Part shown: in pieces, positions 17,428 to 26,310 of the stretch | How positions within the stretch are numbered: position 1 is the first letter of the stretch | Layout: each line of letters begins with the position of its first letter | DNA from: Pseudomonas sp. A-1 | Lineage (GTDB): Bacteria > Pseudomonadota > Gammaproteobacteria > Pseudomonadales > Pseudomonadaceae | Assembly (NCBI RefSeq): GCF_004801855.1 | Contig: NZ_SSTC01000046.1 | Span: forward strand, 1 to 35,513 | Direction of reading: 5' to 3' | Length of the DNA stretch: 35,513 nucleotides | Notes under the pieces: model-generated | Database searches by the model: none | The model's input: only the letters and a program-made list of their open reading frames with translations | Told to the model about the DNA's origin: nothing | Translations under genes and position numbers: made by a program

Positions 17428-17946
17428 TCATTCCTTGGGGACCGGCAGTGGTTGCGGGCAATCCCAGGGGCTCTGTACCGGGCGGTTGAAACGGCTGGTG
17501 GTGCAGAAGCGGGCGATCTTCCAGCGCCCCTTTTCCCGACGGAAAGCCACGCTCAGCAACGCAGAGCTGAGCTGGGAGCGACCATCGGCAAAGGTCGCGG
17601 TCTGCAGAAGCACCCAGGTACCTGCAGCCTCGGTCTCGCTGTGTACCTCCACCTTCTCCGAGGTCAGGAAGTGCACGTTGAGGGCGAAATGTGCCGGCGG
17701 CAGGGTGTACTTCGCGAACATGGCGCGGATCGCTGCGCGCCCCTCGCGGCGCCCGAAGGTGGCCGCATAGCGCTTGCCCTTGCCCTCCCAGACGGCGTCC
17801 TCGGTGAACAGCGCCAGCAGTGGGTCGAGATCGAAGCCCTCGTCGAGGTAGTCGCACAGCTGCATGTACTCGTGCATGCAGCCACTGACCTGCCGAGCCG
17901 CCTCCAGGGCGCTCACCCGCTGCCGCAATTGCTCCAGCTCATTCAT
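17428..17946 (-). CDS. iacI: SnoaL/NTF2-like protein, IacI
   Basis: This 172-residue protein starts with a short helix (MNELEQLRQRVSALEAARQV) and then an NTF2/SnoaL-like cone (LLALFTEDAVWEG, FLTSEKVEVHSETEAAGTW, RREKGRWKIARF). IacI proteins act in the middle of IAA degradation, but the exact reaction is unsettled. The fold can bind hydrophobic ligands without a cofactor. I chose the ATG at 17946, with a GAG site overlapping the iacB stop. A GTG at 17964 would add six residues and overlap iacB. Either way the two are coupled. Confidence 0.88.
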   Translation of the reverse strand: MNELEQLRQRVSALEAARQVSGCMHEYMQLCDYLDEGFDLDPLLALFTEDAVWEGKGKRYAATFGRREGRAAIRAMFAKYTLPPAHFALNVHFLTSEKVEVHSETEAAGTWVLLQTATFADGRSQLSSALLSVAFRREKGRWKIARFCTTSRFNRPVQSPWDCPQPLPVPKE

Positions 17947-17956
17947 CGGACCGCTC

Positions 17957-18319
17957 TCAGGCACGCTGCACGATCAGTTCACGACCGATGCGCGCCTCGA
18001 CCTTGGCGTAGCGCCACAGCTTGTAGGGGCCCTTGCCCACCGCGGTGCTGCGGAACAGGTTGCAGCAGGCCACGACGGTGTCGTAATCCGCCACGTCGGC
18101 CAGCAGGTAGGTGGTCCAGGGATAGCCGCTGGACGGGCCGACCATGCTCTGGTCGTCATCCATGTTGCCGATCACCTCGACACCGCCCATGTCATGGATG
18201 CCGTTCCACATCTCGCCGAAAGCCGCCCAGACGTCGAGCTGCTCGTCGCGCGGGGCATCCATGAAGTTCTGGTTGATGCCCATGCAGAACAGGACGCGCA
18301 GGGGTTTCTTGTCACTCAT
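17957..18319 (-). CDS. iacB: Conserved small protein IacB
   Basis: This 120-residue protein (MSDKKPLRVLFCMGINQNFMD...) has the composition of a dimeric alpha/beta-barrel or EthD-like protein, with many Trp, Tyr and Met. It has no recognised catalytic motif. It is identified as IacB by sequence character and by its fixed place between iacA and iacI. Its role in IAA catabolism is not established. The leader contains overlapping A-rich motifs (AACAATAA, AATAAGAA at 18331-18341) that run into the AAGGAG ribosome site, a layout typical of Crc/Hfq control of translation. Confidence 0.85.
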   Translation of the reverse strand: MSDKKPLRVLFCMGINQNFMDAPRDEQLDVWAAFGEMWNGIHDMGGVEVIGNMDDDQSMVGPSSGYPWTTYLLADVADYDTVVACCNLFRSTAVGKGPYKLWRYAKVEARIGRELIVQRA

Positions 18320-18344
18320 GGCGTTTCTCCTTCTTATTGTTCGG

Positions 18345-19493
18345 TTACAGGTAGCCCGGCAGCGGGTCGTGGCCGAAGAACATGGCACCGGCGTTCTTCA
18401 GGGTGATCGCCCCCATGAAGGCGTGCTGGGTACACATCATCGAGTCGCGGACGATGCGCGACAGCGGATGGTCGTTGTAGGTCCCGGTCATGCCGGTCAC
18501 CTGGTAGGTGGAGCGGATCGCCTCGGCGCACTCGTGCGCCAGATTGGTGGTCGCCAGGCGGATCAGGTTGACCTGCTCGCGAGTGGGCTCGCCGCCGGCC
18601 AGGATGCTGTTCCAGGCCTCCTCGGTCGCGCCGTAGAAGAAGGCGCGGGAGGCGCGCACCTTGGCTTCGGCCCTGGCGATCTCGATCTGCACGTATTCGC
18701 GATCGCCCAGGTTCGGCGCCCCGGTCACCGACTGGCGACCCGCCGCCATCGCCTGCACCACATCCAGCGCCTCGCGCGCCAGGCCAGCGGTGGTCACCGA
18801 CAGCACCTGGGCGGCAAAGGCCAGCGTCGGGTAGCGGAAGAAGGGCGCATCGACATTGGGCTTGCCGCCACGGACGAAGGTCCACTCTTCCGGTACGAAT
18901 ACCTCCTCCACGACCAGGTCATGACTGCCGGTACCGACCATGCCGATCACGTCCCAGTTGGGCTCGATCTTCACCTTGTCGGCGGACATTACCGCCATGC
19001 GCGGCAGCGGCTCGCCGTTGTCCGGCTGGATGCCAACGCCGATCAGCGAAGCTCCCATGCAGCCGCTGCCGAACTTCCAGCGGCCGCTGACGATGTAGCC
19101 ACCGTCGACCTTCTTCGCCGGCTGGGTCGGAAAGATCCCCCCGGCGAACACCACATCCGGCGTCCCGGACCAGACCTGGTCGATGGTCTGCGGCGGCAGT
19201 GCCGCCAGGTAGGCCGGGTTCATGCCGAAGCTGGCGACCCAGCCGGCCGAACCGTCGGCCGCGGCCATCGCCTCGACCATCTGCAGGAACTCGAGCGGTG
19301 ATCGCTCGTCCCCTCCCATCGTCCTGGGGACCATGGCGCGGTAGACCCCCACCCGCTTGAAGGAGTCGATGATGTCCGGCGAGATGAACTGCTGATCCTC
19401 GAACTCCTGACGGCGCTTGCGTACTTCGGCAAGCAGGGCATCGAACACGGTCTCCCCGCCCCAGAGGGATTTGTCGATCTGATAACCAGGCAT
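18345..19493 (-). CDS. iacA: Flavin-dependent IAA monooxygenase (acyl-CoA dehydrogenase fold), IacA
   Basis: This 382-residue protein has the group D flavin monooxygenase/acyl-CoA dehydrogenase fold: an all-helical N-terminus (SPLEFLQMVEAMAAADGSAGWV), a central beta domain (GGYIVSGRWKFGSGCMGASL) and a C-terminal helical bundle. It is the hydroxylase that attacks the indole ring of IAA first, using reduced flavin from IacG. It is related to IifC of indole degraders and HpaH/C2. A strong GGGAGG site precedes the ATG at 19493, and AACAATAA (19519-19526) lies upstream. iacH ends 12 bp before it. Confidence 0.93.
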   Translation of the reverse strand: MPGYQIDKSLWGGETVFDALLAEVRKRRQEFEDQQFISPDIIDSFKRVGVYRAMVPRTMGGDERSPLEFLQMVEAMAAADGSAGWVASFGMNPAYLAALPPQTIDQVWSGTPDVVFAGGIFPTQPAKKVDGGYIVSGRWKFGSGCMGASLIGVGIQPDNGEPLPRMAVMSADKVKIEPNWDVIGMVGTGSHDLVVEEVFVPEEWTFVRGGKPNVDAPFFRYPTLAFAAQVLSVTTAGLAREALDVVQAMAAGRQSVTGAPNLGDREYVQIEIARAEAKVRASRAFFYGATEEAWNSILAGGEPTREQVNLIRLATTNLAHECAEAIRSTYQVTGMTGTYNDHPLSRIVRDSMMCTQHAFMGAITLKNAGAMFFGHDPLPGYL

Positions 19494-19505
19494 TCGCCCG
19501 CCTCC

Positions 19506-20645
19506 CTAGTTGTTGTCTTTATTGTTACGGGCGGCATCAGCCGCTCTGAGCAACTGCTGTGCCGCCGCAAAGACCACCTCATCGGCATGCTTGCGACCCA
19601 CCAGTTGAATTCCGACCGGACGGCCGTCGACCTCGAAGGGGATGACCAGCGCCGGATGACCGGACAGGTTGAAAGGCCGCGCCAGCGCGGTCATGTTCAG
19701 GTCCGTCTGCCCGGCCAGTGCGTCCTGCAGGGCCATCGGCCCCTTTGGCAAAGCCGGCATGACCAGCACCTCGCAGTTCTCCAGCAGCCGATCCACTTCG
19801 GCGCCGAAAGCCGTGCGCACCTGCTCCGCTGCATGCACCTCTGCAGCCGAGGTTTCACCGGCCCCCCTGAGGCGCGCAGCCACATCCGCCCCCAGCTTGC
19901 CGCTGGCCAGCAAGTCGGCGCCCGCCAGCGCGGTTTCCGCGTTGATCACTGCCAGCCCGGCAGCGAAGGCCTCGGCCAGCAGCGGCAGTTCGACCCGACT
20001 CAGGTCCAGGGCCAGTGGCGCCAGGTACCGATCCAGCGCCGCGGCCACAGACGGCTGGGCGCAGGTATTGGTGACCAGCGCGAAGCGCATCGGCGCGTTG
20101 ACTGCACCGGGCTTGAACGAGGGATCGATCGCCTGCTCGGCGAGTTGCAGGGTCTGCAGGTCCGCAGCGAAGGGACCAACGCAGTCCAGCGACGAGTTCT
20201 GCGGCCAGACACCGGCGCGGCTGACGCGGCCGAAGGTCGGCTTGAAGCCGAATACGCCGCAGCAGGCAGCCGGCACGCGAACCGAGCCGCCGGTATCCGT
20301 GCCCAGCGCGTAATCGGCCAGTCCGGAAGCCACGGCAGCGGCAGAGCCACTGGAGGAGCCACCCGGGATCAGCTCCGGATAGCGTGCATTGATGGGGGTA
20401 CCTGCATGCAGGTTGATGCCGGTGACGCCGAAGGCCAGCTCATGCATCGCGGCCTTGCCGACGATCCGGTGGCCGGCCGACAGCAGACGCTCGACCACCT
20501 CCGCGTGCTGCTCGGCGGGACGGACCTCGTCACATGCTCGGCTACCCAGACGGGTCGGCATGCCGGCGATATCGATGGAGTCCTTGATGACGACCTTCAG
20601 CCCTGCGGGGGCGCCCAGCTCGCACCGGGAGATCAGCGTTGTCAT
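19506..20645 (-). CDS. iacH: Amidase-signature family protein, IacH
   Basis: This 379-residue amidase-signature protein keeps the Ser-cisSer-Lys triad: Lys21 (VVIKDSID), Ser97 (PGGSSSGS) and nucleophile Ser121 (DTGGSVRVPA). The N-terminal helices that precede the lysine in most amidases are missing. The gene heads the iac operon. In other bacteria iacH is part of the cluster but not clearly essential, and its substrate is unknown. The last residues (NNKDNN) are encoded by the A-rich motif that also serves as the iacA leader. A second A-rich leader, AACAAAAACAA (20665-20675), precedes its own start at 20645. Confidence 0.9.
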   Translation of the reverse strand: MTTLISRCELGAPAGLKVVIKDSIDIAGMPTRLGSRACDEVRPAEQHAEVVERLLSAGHRIVGKAAMHELAFGVTGINLHAGTPINARYPELIPGGSSSGSAAAVASGLADYALGTDTGGSVRVPAACCGVFGFKPTFGRVSRAGVWPQNSSLDCVGPFAADLQTLQLAEQAIDPSFKPGAVNAPMRFALVTNTCAQPSVAAALDRYLAPLALDLSRVELPLLAEAFAAGLAVINAETALAGADLLASGKLGADVAARLRGAGETSAAEVHAAEQVRTAFGAEVDRLLENCEVLVMPALPKGPMALQDALAGQTDLNMTALARPFNLSGHPALVIPFEVDGRPVGIQLVGRKHADEVVFAAAQQLLRAADAARNNKDNN

Positions 20646-20720
20646 AGCGAGTCTCTTGCAGAAATTGTTTTTGTTAGCGGGGCCTCCGCTCGACTGGAGA
20701 CCGCTCAAGAGCTGGAACAA

Positions 20721-20748
20721 AAATTACATCATTCACTTGAATCGTCAA
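20721..20748 (-). promoter_or_regulatory. iac operon promoter with candidate IacR operator
   Basis: On the minus strand a -35 box TTGACG (20743-20748) and a weak -10 TAATTT (20721-20726) are 16 bp apart. The spacer contains the inverted repeat ATTCA-AG-TGAAT (20731-20742), a position where a MarR repressor would block RNA polymerase. The start of iacH is 76 bp downstream of the -10 box. Confidence 0.5.
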
Positions 20749-21225
20749 CTAATTTTCGAATGCAAAACCACGCCATGCCGAATCAGCCCGCAGCCATTCT
20801 GAGCCCGGCGACGCTCGCAAAATCAGAGGAAAACTGGAGAAAACGCGGACAAAAACCAACCTCGTCGGCCTTCGCCAGCGCCCTGGACCCGGTGTCCATG
20901 AAGGAGTTCAAGTGTCTCGAAGGGCGGGGCAAGGTGGTCTGCCACGCGCCCTCCCCCTTCTCCCCGGCCTGCGCGACGACATCGTTCCCGGCCTGCGCTG
21001 GATCGAATCACTGAGCATCGAGTAGCGCCGGCAGCCCCTCGGTTGTGGTCAATTCCACGGCCAGCCGCCTGGCTGCCGCCCAGGCGCCTTGCGCAAACCG
21101 GGATGAGGGGAAATCGATGGGGGTCGAGCCGCTACTCGGGGCATTGCTGGCCGGCGGCATCAAGCGGGCCTGGCGGCAGGCCTGCGCCCGGGAGGACATC
21201 AGCCGCCGCCGCAGCCGAGCCGGCG
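20749..21225. other. Gene-free right end of the island
   Basis: Together with 20646-20748 this is a gap of about 580 bp between iacH and the end of the COG4313 gene. Several short open frames exist on both strands (for example a 63-codon minus frame, 21008-21199). None has a ribosome site or a recognisable product. No integrase, transposase or tRNA was found. It probably contains decayed sequence at the island edge. Confidence 0.5.
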
Positions 21226-21314
21226 CTCAGAATGCGTACAGCAGGCGCAGGTTGACCCGGCTGTCCTCGCGGAAGCCGTTGTCCACCGCCAGGTCGCGGC
21301 CGAAGGTGGCGGCC
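21226..21314. repeat. Right copy of the 89-bp island-flanking direct repeat
   Basis: This block matches 2291-2379 at 84 of 89 bases in the same orientation. Here it is the native 3' end of the intact COG4313 gene. The distance between copies is 18.9 kb and encloses the whole aau-iac region. Confidence 0.9.
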
Positions 21315-22156
21315 AGTTGGGCATCCGGGCGGAAGAACCAGGCGAAGCCCGCCGACCACTTGCCGGTGCGCTGGCTGTCGTCCAGCCAGGAACTGTCCAG
21401 GCAGTTCTCGCCGCCGTGCTGCCAGGACAGCCCGGCGCGCAGGTCGAGGGTGTCGCCGAGTGGGTAACGCAGGAAGCCCTGGTACTGGTAGCTGGGCTTC
21501 TGCTCGTGGTTCAACCTCAGCGGTCCATAGCTGTCGTTGTCGCCGTAGAAGGTCACGTCCGCCGCCAGGTCCAGCGCCAGCCTGTCGCCGAGGCCGGTGA
21601 CGTAGCCGGCCTGCAGGGTCAGCTTCCAGCGGTTCTCGCCGAGGTTGAGCGGCTGGTCGTGGTCATAACGGCCGACGGGGACGAACAGGTAAGGGGTGAT
21701 GGCGAAGAAACGCCGCCGCTGCGGCTGCTCGAGCAGCCACACCGGCATGGCCAGGATCGGGTCGGCCAGGCCGCTGCTGTCGCCCAGCGCGTTGCCGTCG
21801 TGGCGACCGTCGAGGCGGCCGAACGGCAGGAGGATCTGTGGCGCGACGCGGTAGCCGCCGAGGTCGGCATAGTGCACCAGGCGCAGGATGCCGATCTGCG
21901 AATCCAGCCCCGGCGAGCCGGCCAGGCGGTGGCCGTCGCGGTACAGATGGTCGCGTTCGGCCTGCTGCAGGTAGAGCAGACCGAGGGTGGTGCCGGCGGC
22001 GGCAGGCACGTAGTCGCCGGCGTCGAGGTCCAGCGCGCTGGCCGGCCGGCTGCAGGACAGGCCGGCGCCGAGCAGGACCAGGCCCCACAGGATGATCCAC
22101 AGCCGCGCATCGAGTTCGGGGGCGCGACGAAGGGACAGCAGGCAGATGGGCAACAT
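21227..22156 (-). CDS. Outer-membrane COG4313/phenol-degradation 'MetA' family protein
   Basis: This 309-residue protein has a signal peptide (hydrophobic segment at about 20-38, cleavage near ASA-LD) and then many amphipathic beta strands ending in LRLLYAF, with a terminal Phe typical of outer-membrane barrels. It belongs to the COG4313 'phenol degradation meta' family, often found beside catabolic operons and presumed to admit hydrophobic substrates. It follows the VOC gene on the same strand and probably shares its sigma-54 promoter. Its leader has AACAACAA (22172-22179) just before a GAGAGGAG ribosome site, suggesting Crc control. Its last 88 bases are duplicated at the far island edge. 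Confidence 0.85.
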   Translation of the reverse strand: MLPICLLSLRRAPELDARLWIILWGLVLLGAGLSCSRPASALDLDAGDYVPAAAGTTLGLLYLQQAERDHLYRDGHRLAGSPGLDSQIGILRLVHYADLGGYRVAPQILLPFGRLDGRHDGNALGDSSGLADPILAMPVWLLEQPQRRRFFAITPYLFVPVGRYDHDQPLNLGENRWKLTLQAGYVTGLGDRLALDLAADVTFYGDNDSYGPLRLNHEQKPSYQYQGFLRYPLGDTLDLRAGLSWQHGGENCLDSSWLDDSQRTGKWSAGFAWFFRPDAQLAATFGRDLAVDNGFREDSRVNLRLLYAF

Positions 22157-22260
22157 GGTGGCTCCTCTCTCTTGTTGTTTTCTCACCGGCGCACGGCTGG
22201 CCGCGCAGGCCTGTCGCTCGCGTCCGGAGATGGATTCGGAAAATGGTGGGTGGGGCGGAC

Positions 22261-22290
22261 GCCGCGACCTGCGCCCTGGCAGGTCGCGGC
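22261..22290 (-). other. Strong intercistronic hairpin between the VOC and COG4313 genes
   Basis: GCCGCGACCTGC (22261-22272) pairs perfectly with 22279-22290 around a 6-nt loop. It lies 10 bp after the VOC stop codon, with no U-tract following. An mRNA-stability or partial-attenuation role is more likely than full termination. Confidence 0.7.
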
Positions 22291-22299
22291 CCGGCGCGG

Positions 22300-22848
22300 C
22301 TATTGCGCCGGAAAGCGCGGGTCCCACAGCAGACGGGTGTGCGCCTCCTCGTACTGCATGCCCTCGGGGAAACTGACCAGCTCCAGCTGCAGACCCCAGG
22401 GCGCGAGGAAATACACCCAGGTCAGCCCAGCGGCCGGACCGTCGGTGAAGGTGCTCGGCGTGTCGAGCACGGTGACGCCCTTGTCCTTGAGGTAGGCGAC
22501 CGCCTGGTCCATGTCGTCGACGTAGAAGGCCAGGTGGTGGCCGCCGACATCGCTGTTGCGCGGCAGACGGCGATTCTGGTCCGGCGCGCTGTACTCGAAG
22601 ATCTCCAGGTTGGTGCCGTTGCCGCAGCGGACCATCTGGAAGTCGCGGATGGCGGCGCGCGGGTGCACGTTGAGGTGGCGTTCCATCCAGTCGTCGTCGA
22701 ACCGGAACTCGCCGAAGGTGAAGTACGGCTCGCAACCGAGCACCTCGACGAAGAAGGCCACCGCCTCGGCCAGGTTGGGGACGGTGATGCCGATGTGCTG
22801 CAGGCCGCGCATGCCGGGCAGGCCGCGCGCTGGGGTCGCGAAAGTCAT
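22300..22848 (-). CDS. VOC (glyoxalase/bleomycin-resistance fold) family protein
   Basis: This 182-residue protein has two beta-alpha-beta-beta-beta modules of the vicinal oxygen chelate fold. Candidate metal ligands are His18 (LQHIGITV), a Glu in TNLEIFEY, His in GGHHLAFYV and Glu in LQLELVSF. Family members include glyoxalases, epimerases and extradiol dioxygenases. This one is too short for a typical two-repeat dioxygenase, so an isomerase or lyase role is possible. It is the first gene of a sigma-54-driven unit with the COG4313 gene. The start has an AGGAG site, and AACAAGAA lies upstream (22870-22877). The substrate is unknown. Confidence 0.85.
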   Translation of the reverse strand: MTFATPARGLPGMRGLQHIGITVPNLAEAVAFFVEVLGCEPYFTFGEFRFDDDWMERHLNVHPRAAIRDFQMVRCGNGTNLEIFEYSAPDQNRRLPRNSDVGGHHLAFYVDDMDQAVAYLKDKGVTVLDTPSTFTDGPAAGLTWVYFLAPWGLQLELVSFPEGMQYEEAHTRLLWDPRFPAQ

Positions 22849-22919
22849 GGGAATGCTCCTGAGTCAGTGTTCTTGTTGTGGGCGTGCCCACCGGTCTGGC
22901 GGCGGGCTACCGGCTCTTT

Positions 22920-22935
22920 CGCAGGAGCCGTGCCA
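22920..22935 (-). promoter_or_regulatory. Sigma-54 promoter of the VOC-COG4313 unit
   Basis: The minus strand reads TGGCACGGCTCCTGCG. It has the -24 GG and -12 GC at the right spacing, and a perfect TGGCACG. It is about 70 bp upstream of the VOC start. Confidence 0.8.
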
Positions 22936-23035
22936 GGCCCGGCGGATTCGTTCAGGGCACTGATTTCCCGGGAGTTTTCGCCAGCGCGCGGCGACCGGCG
23001 CAGCCCGTGCCGAGACAGTCGACCGTCAAACCGGC

Positions 23036-23071
23036 TTACAGCTGTAATGCCCGCCGTTACAGGCTTTACAG
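23036..23071. promoter_or_regulatory. Activator-binding cluster between the VOC gene and the regulator
   Basis: The perfect 12-bp palindrome TTACAGCTGTAA (23036-23047) is followed by two TTACAG half-sites (23057-23062 and 23066-23071). It lies about 100 bp upstream of the VOC -24 box, where a sigma-54 activator usually binds, and may also control the divergent regulator gene. Related sites occur at 26164-26189 and 33014-33066. Nothing else is seen in the 379-bp gap apart from the sigma-54 promoter. Confidence 0.75.
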
Positions 23072-23227
23072 ACTTCGCAGCGGCGTCGCGGCAGGGGTAC
23101 ACTGGCCCTTCAGAGCTCACTCGCACGGCACGCCACAGGGCGTGCCGCCACAAGAACAAGATCGTCACTGCGGATACCGACGGCCTGCGGCCAGGCCAGT
23201 GCAGCACCGGTGATCCGAGGAGGCCGC

Positions 23228-25195
<1,968 letters not shown>

Positions 25196-25216
25196 GGCGG
25201 GCGGTACCGTTTTTTC

Positions 25217-25280
25217 GTAGGATGCGCCGTGCGCACCCGCCCATCGGGTGCGGGCATCAGGTGCGCGCGGCGCACCCTAC
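25217..25280. repeat. Long inverted repeat between convergent genes, REP/terminator-like
   Basis: The left arm at 25217-25237 (GTAGGATGCGCCGTGCGCAC...) pairs with 25260-25280 over 21 bp with two mismatches. A smaller GCACCCG/CGGGTGC hairpin lies in the loop. A T6 run (25210-25215) precedes it. The right arm includes the lplA-like stop codon. It probably terminates both convergent genes. The GTAGG...CCTAC type is often seen repeated in Pseudomonas intergenic DNA. Confidence 0.75.
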
Positions 25281-25993
25281 CGGACCGGCTCCGGCAAGCC
25301 TGCCGCCAATAGGCTGCGCCGGTAGCAGCCCTCCAGTACCTCCGCCGCCGCCCAGGCGTCCTCCACGCACTCGTCCAGCGCCACATGACTGGCCGCACGG
25401 CAGCGGGTGTCCAGTGCGCAGTCGCGATAGAAGGCGTTGACCACGTCCACCATTTCCTCACGCAGGTTTTCCATGAGGATGGCGCCGTGCGCCAGGGCCA
25501 CGTGGCGGCCGTCGCTGCCGCGCTTGCGCCAGCGCTGGGCGGTGCCGACCAGCTTGCACCCGGCCAGGGTGACGTTGAAGCGACCATCGCAGAACGCTCC
25601 CTCCACCGCACCGAGATCCGGCGCCAGGCCCTGTTCGAGCAGCCACTCGCAGAGCGGATCGCACAGGTGCCGGTAGGCGTTCTCGATGCGCTTCTGCTCG
25701 GCCTCGCCGGCCGGCACGGCCCAGGCGAGGGCGACATTGAGCACCGCCGGCGACTGCGGTACCGGCTCGCCGCCGGTGTCGCGCAGGGCCACCGGCCAGC
25801 CCAGTTCGGCGCAGCTCGCCGCCGCGGCGGCGAAACCAGCCAGCCGCTCGAGGCGCCGTGGCATCACCAGCGCGGCGTCCTGCGGGCGCCACAGCAGCAG
25901 CGTGCAGTCGATGTCGCCGGCGTGCACCCGCTCCAGCAGCGCACGCTCGGCATCCAGGCCGGCCTCGACCGGCAGGCGTCGTATCAGACTCAT
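25277..25993 (-). CDS. Lipoate-protein ligase A family protein
   Basis: This 238-residue protein of the biotin/lipoate A/B ligase family has RDTGGEPVPQSP in place of the substrate loop and the lipoyl-lysine-binding segment GCKLVGTAQRWRKR, with Lys147 the expected catalytic lysine. LALAHGAIL follows, as in LplA. It lacks the C-terminal accessory domain of E. coli LplA, so it may act as an octanoyl or lipoyl transferase. It probably serves the free-standing lipoyl protein at 28348-28581. It is divergent from lipA, shares the activator sites and has its own sigma-54 promoter. Confidence 0.85.
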   Translation of the reverse strand: MSLIRRLPVEAGLDAERALLERVHAGDIDCTLLLWRPQDAALVMPRRLERLAGFAAAAASCAELGWPVALRDTGGEPVPQSPAVLNVALAWAVPAGEAEQKRIENAYRHLCDPLCEWLLEQGLAPDLGAVEGAFCDGRFNVTLAGCKLVGTAQRWRKRGSDGRHVALAHGAILMENLREEMVDVVNAFYRDCALDTRCRAASHVALDECVEDAWAAAEVLEGCYRRSLLAAGLPEPVR

Positions 25994-26063
25994 GTCACCT
26001 CACTGTTGTCGATTGACCGCCACCGCGGGCGGGAAGCAGCCCCGGGCAGCCCGGATGCCAAGG

Positions 26064-26079
26064 AGCAGGATGCGTGCCA
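26064..26079 (-). promoter_or_regulatory. Sigma-54 promoter of the lipoate ligase gene
   Basis: The minus strand reads TGGCACGCATCCTGCT, a near-consensus -24/-12 element. It is about 70 bp upstream of the ligase start and about 85 bp from the activator sites. Confidence 0.82.
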
Positions 26080-26163
26080 TGGACCGAAAGTGCGCTGCAG
26101 CCGCGTCAGCGCTGGTCGATCCGACGCAACCGCCCGGAACCCGTCCACTGCACCTGACAACGT

Positions 26164-26189
26164 ACCTGTAAAGGCGCTTACAGGTGTAA
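26164..26189. promoter_or_regulatory. Activator sites shared by the divergent ligase and lipA units
   Basis: ACCTGTAA (26164-26171) and TTACAGGT (26178-26185) form an 8-bp-arm inverted repeat, and TTACAGGTGTAA (26178-26189) is the 12-bp motif. They sit between two divergent sigma-54 promoters, as expected of an enhancer serving both. The 317-bp gap 25994-26310 holds only these elements. Confidence 0.78.
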
Positions 26190-26246
26190 CGCATTACCGG
26201 CGCAGCACCATCGCCTGCAAGCCCCGTATTCCGGGCACTTGGCCGC

Positions 26247-26262
26247 TGGCCCGCGTCTTGCT
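26247..26262 (+). promoter_or_regulatory. Sigma-54 promoter of lipA-tatA
   Basis: TGGCCCGCGTCTTGCT has TGG at -24 and TTGC at -12 with consensus spacing. It is about 50 bp upstream of the lipA GTG start. Confidence 0.8.
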
Positions 26263-26310
26263 CCGGCCTTGTGAGCAGACCTCATCCCTTCCCAACCAGC
26301 GGAGATCGAC

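Noticed and set aside
15577-18264. 895-codon plus-strand open frame
   Set aside because: It covers iacD, iacC, iacI and iacB, all clearly coding on the other strand. Its product has no recognisable domains.
21008-21199. 63-codon minus-strand frame at the island edge
   Set aside because: No ribosome site and no recognisable product. It may be decayed sequence but cannot be supported as a gene.
2454-21225. Integrase, transposase or tRNA to explain island mobility
   Set aside because: I looked across the island and both edges and found none. Mobility is inferred only from the direct repeat.
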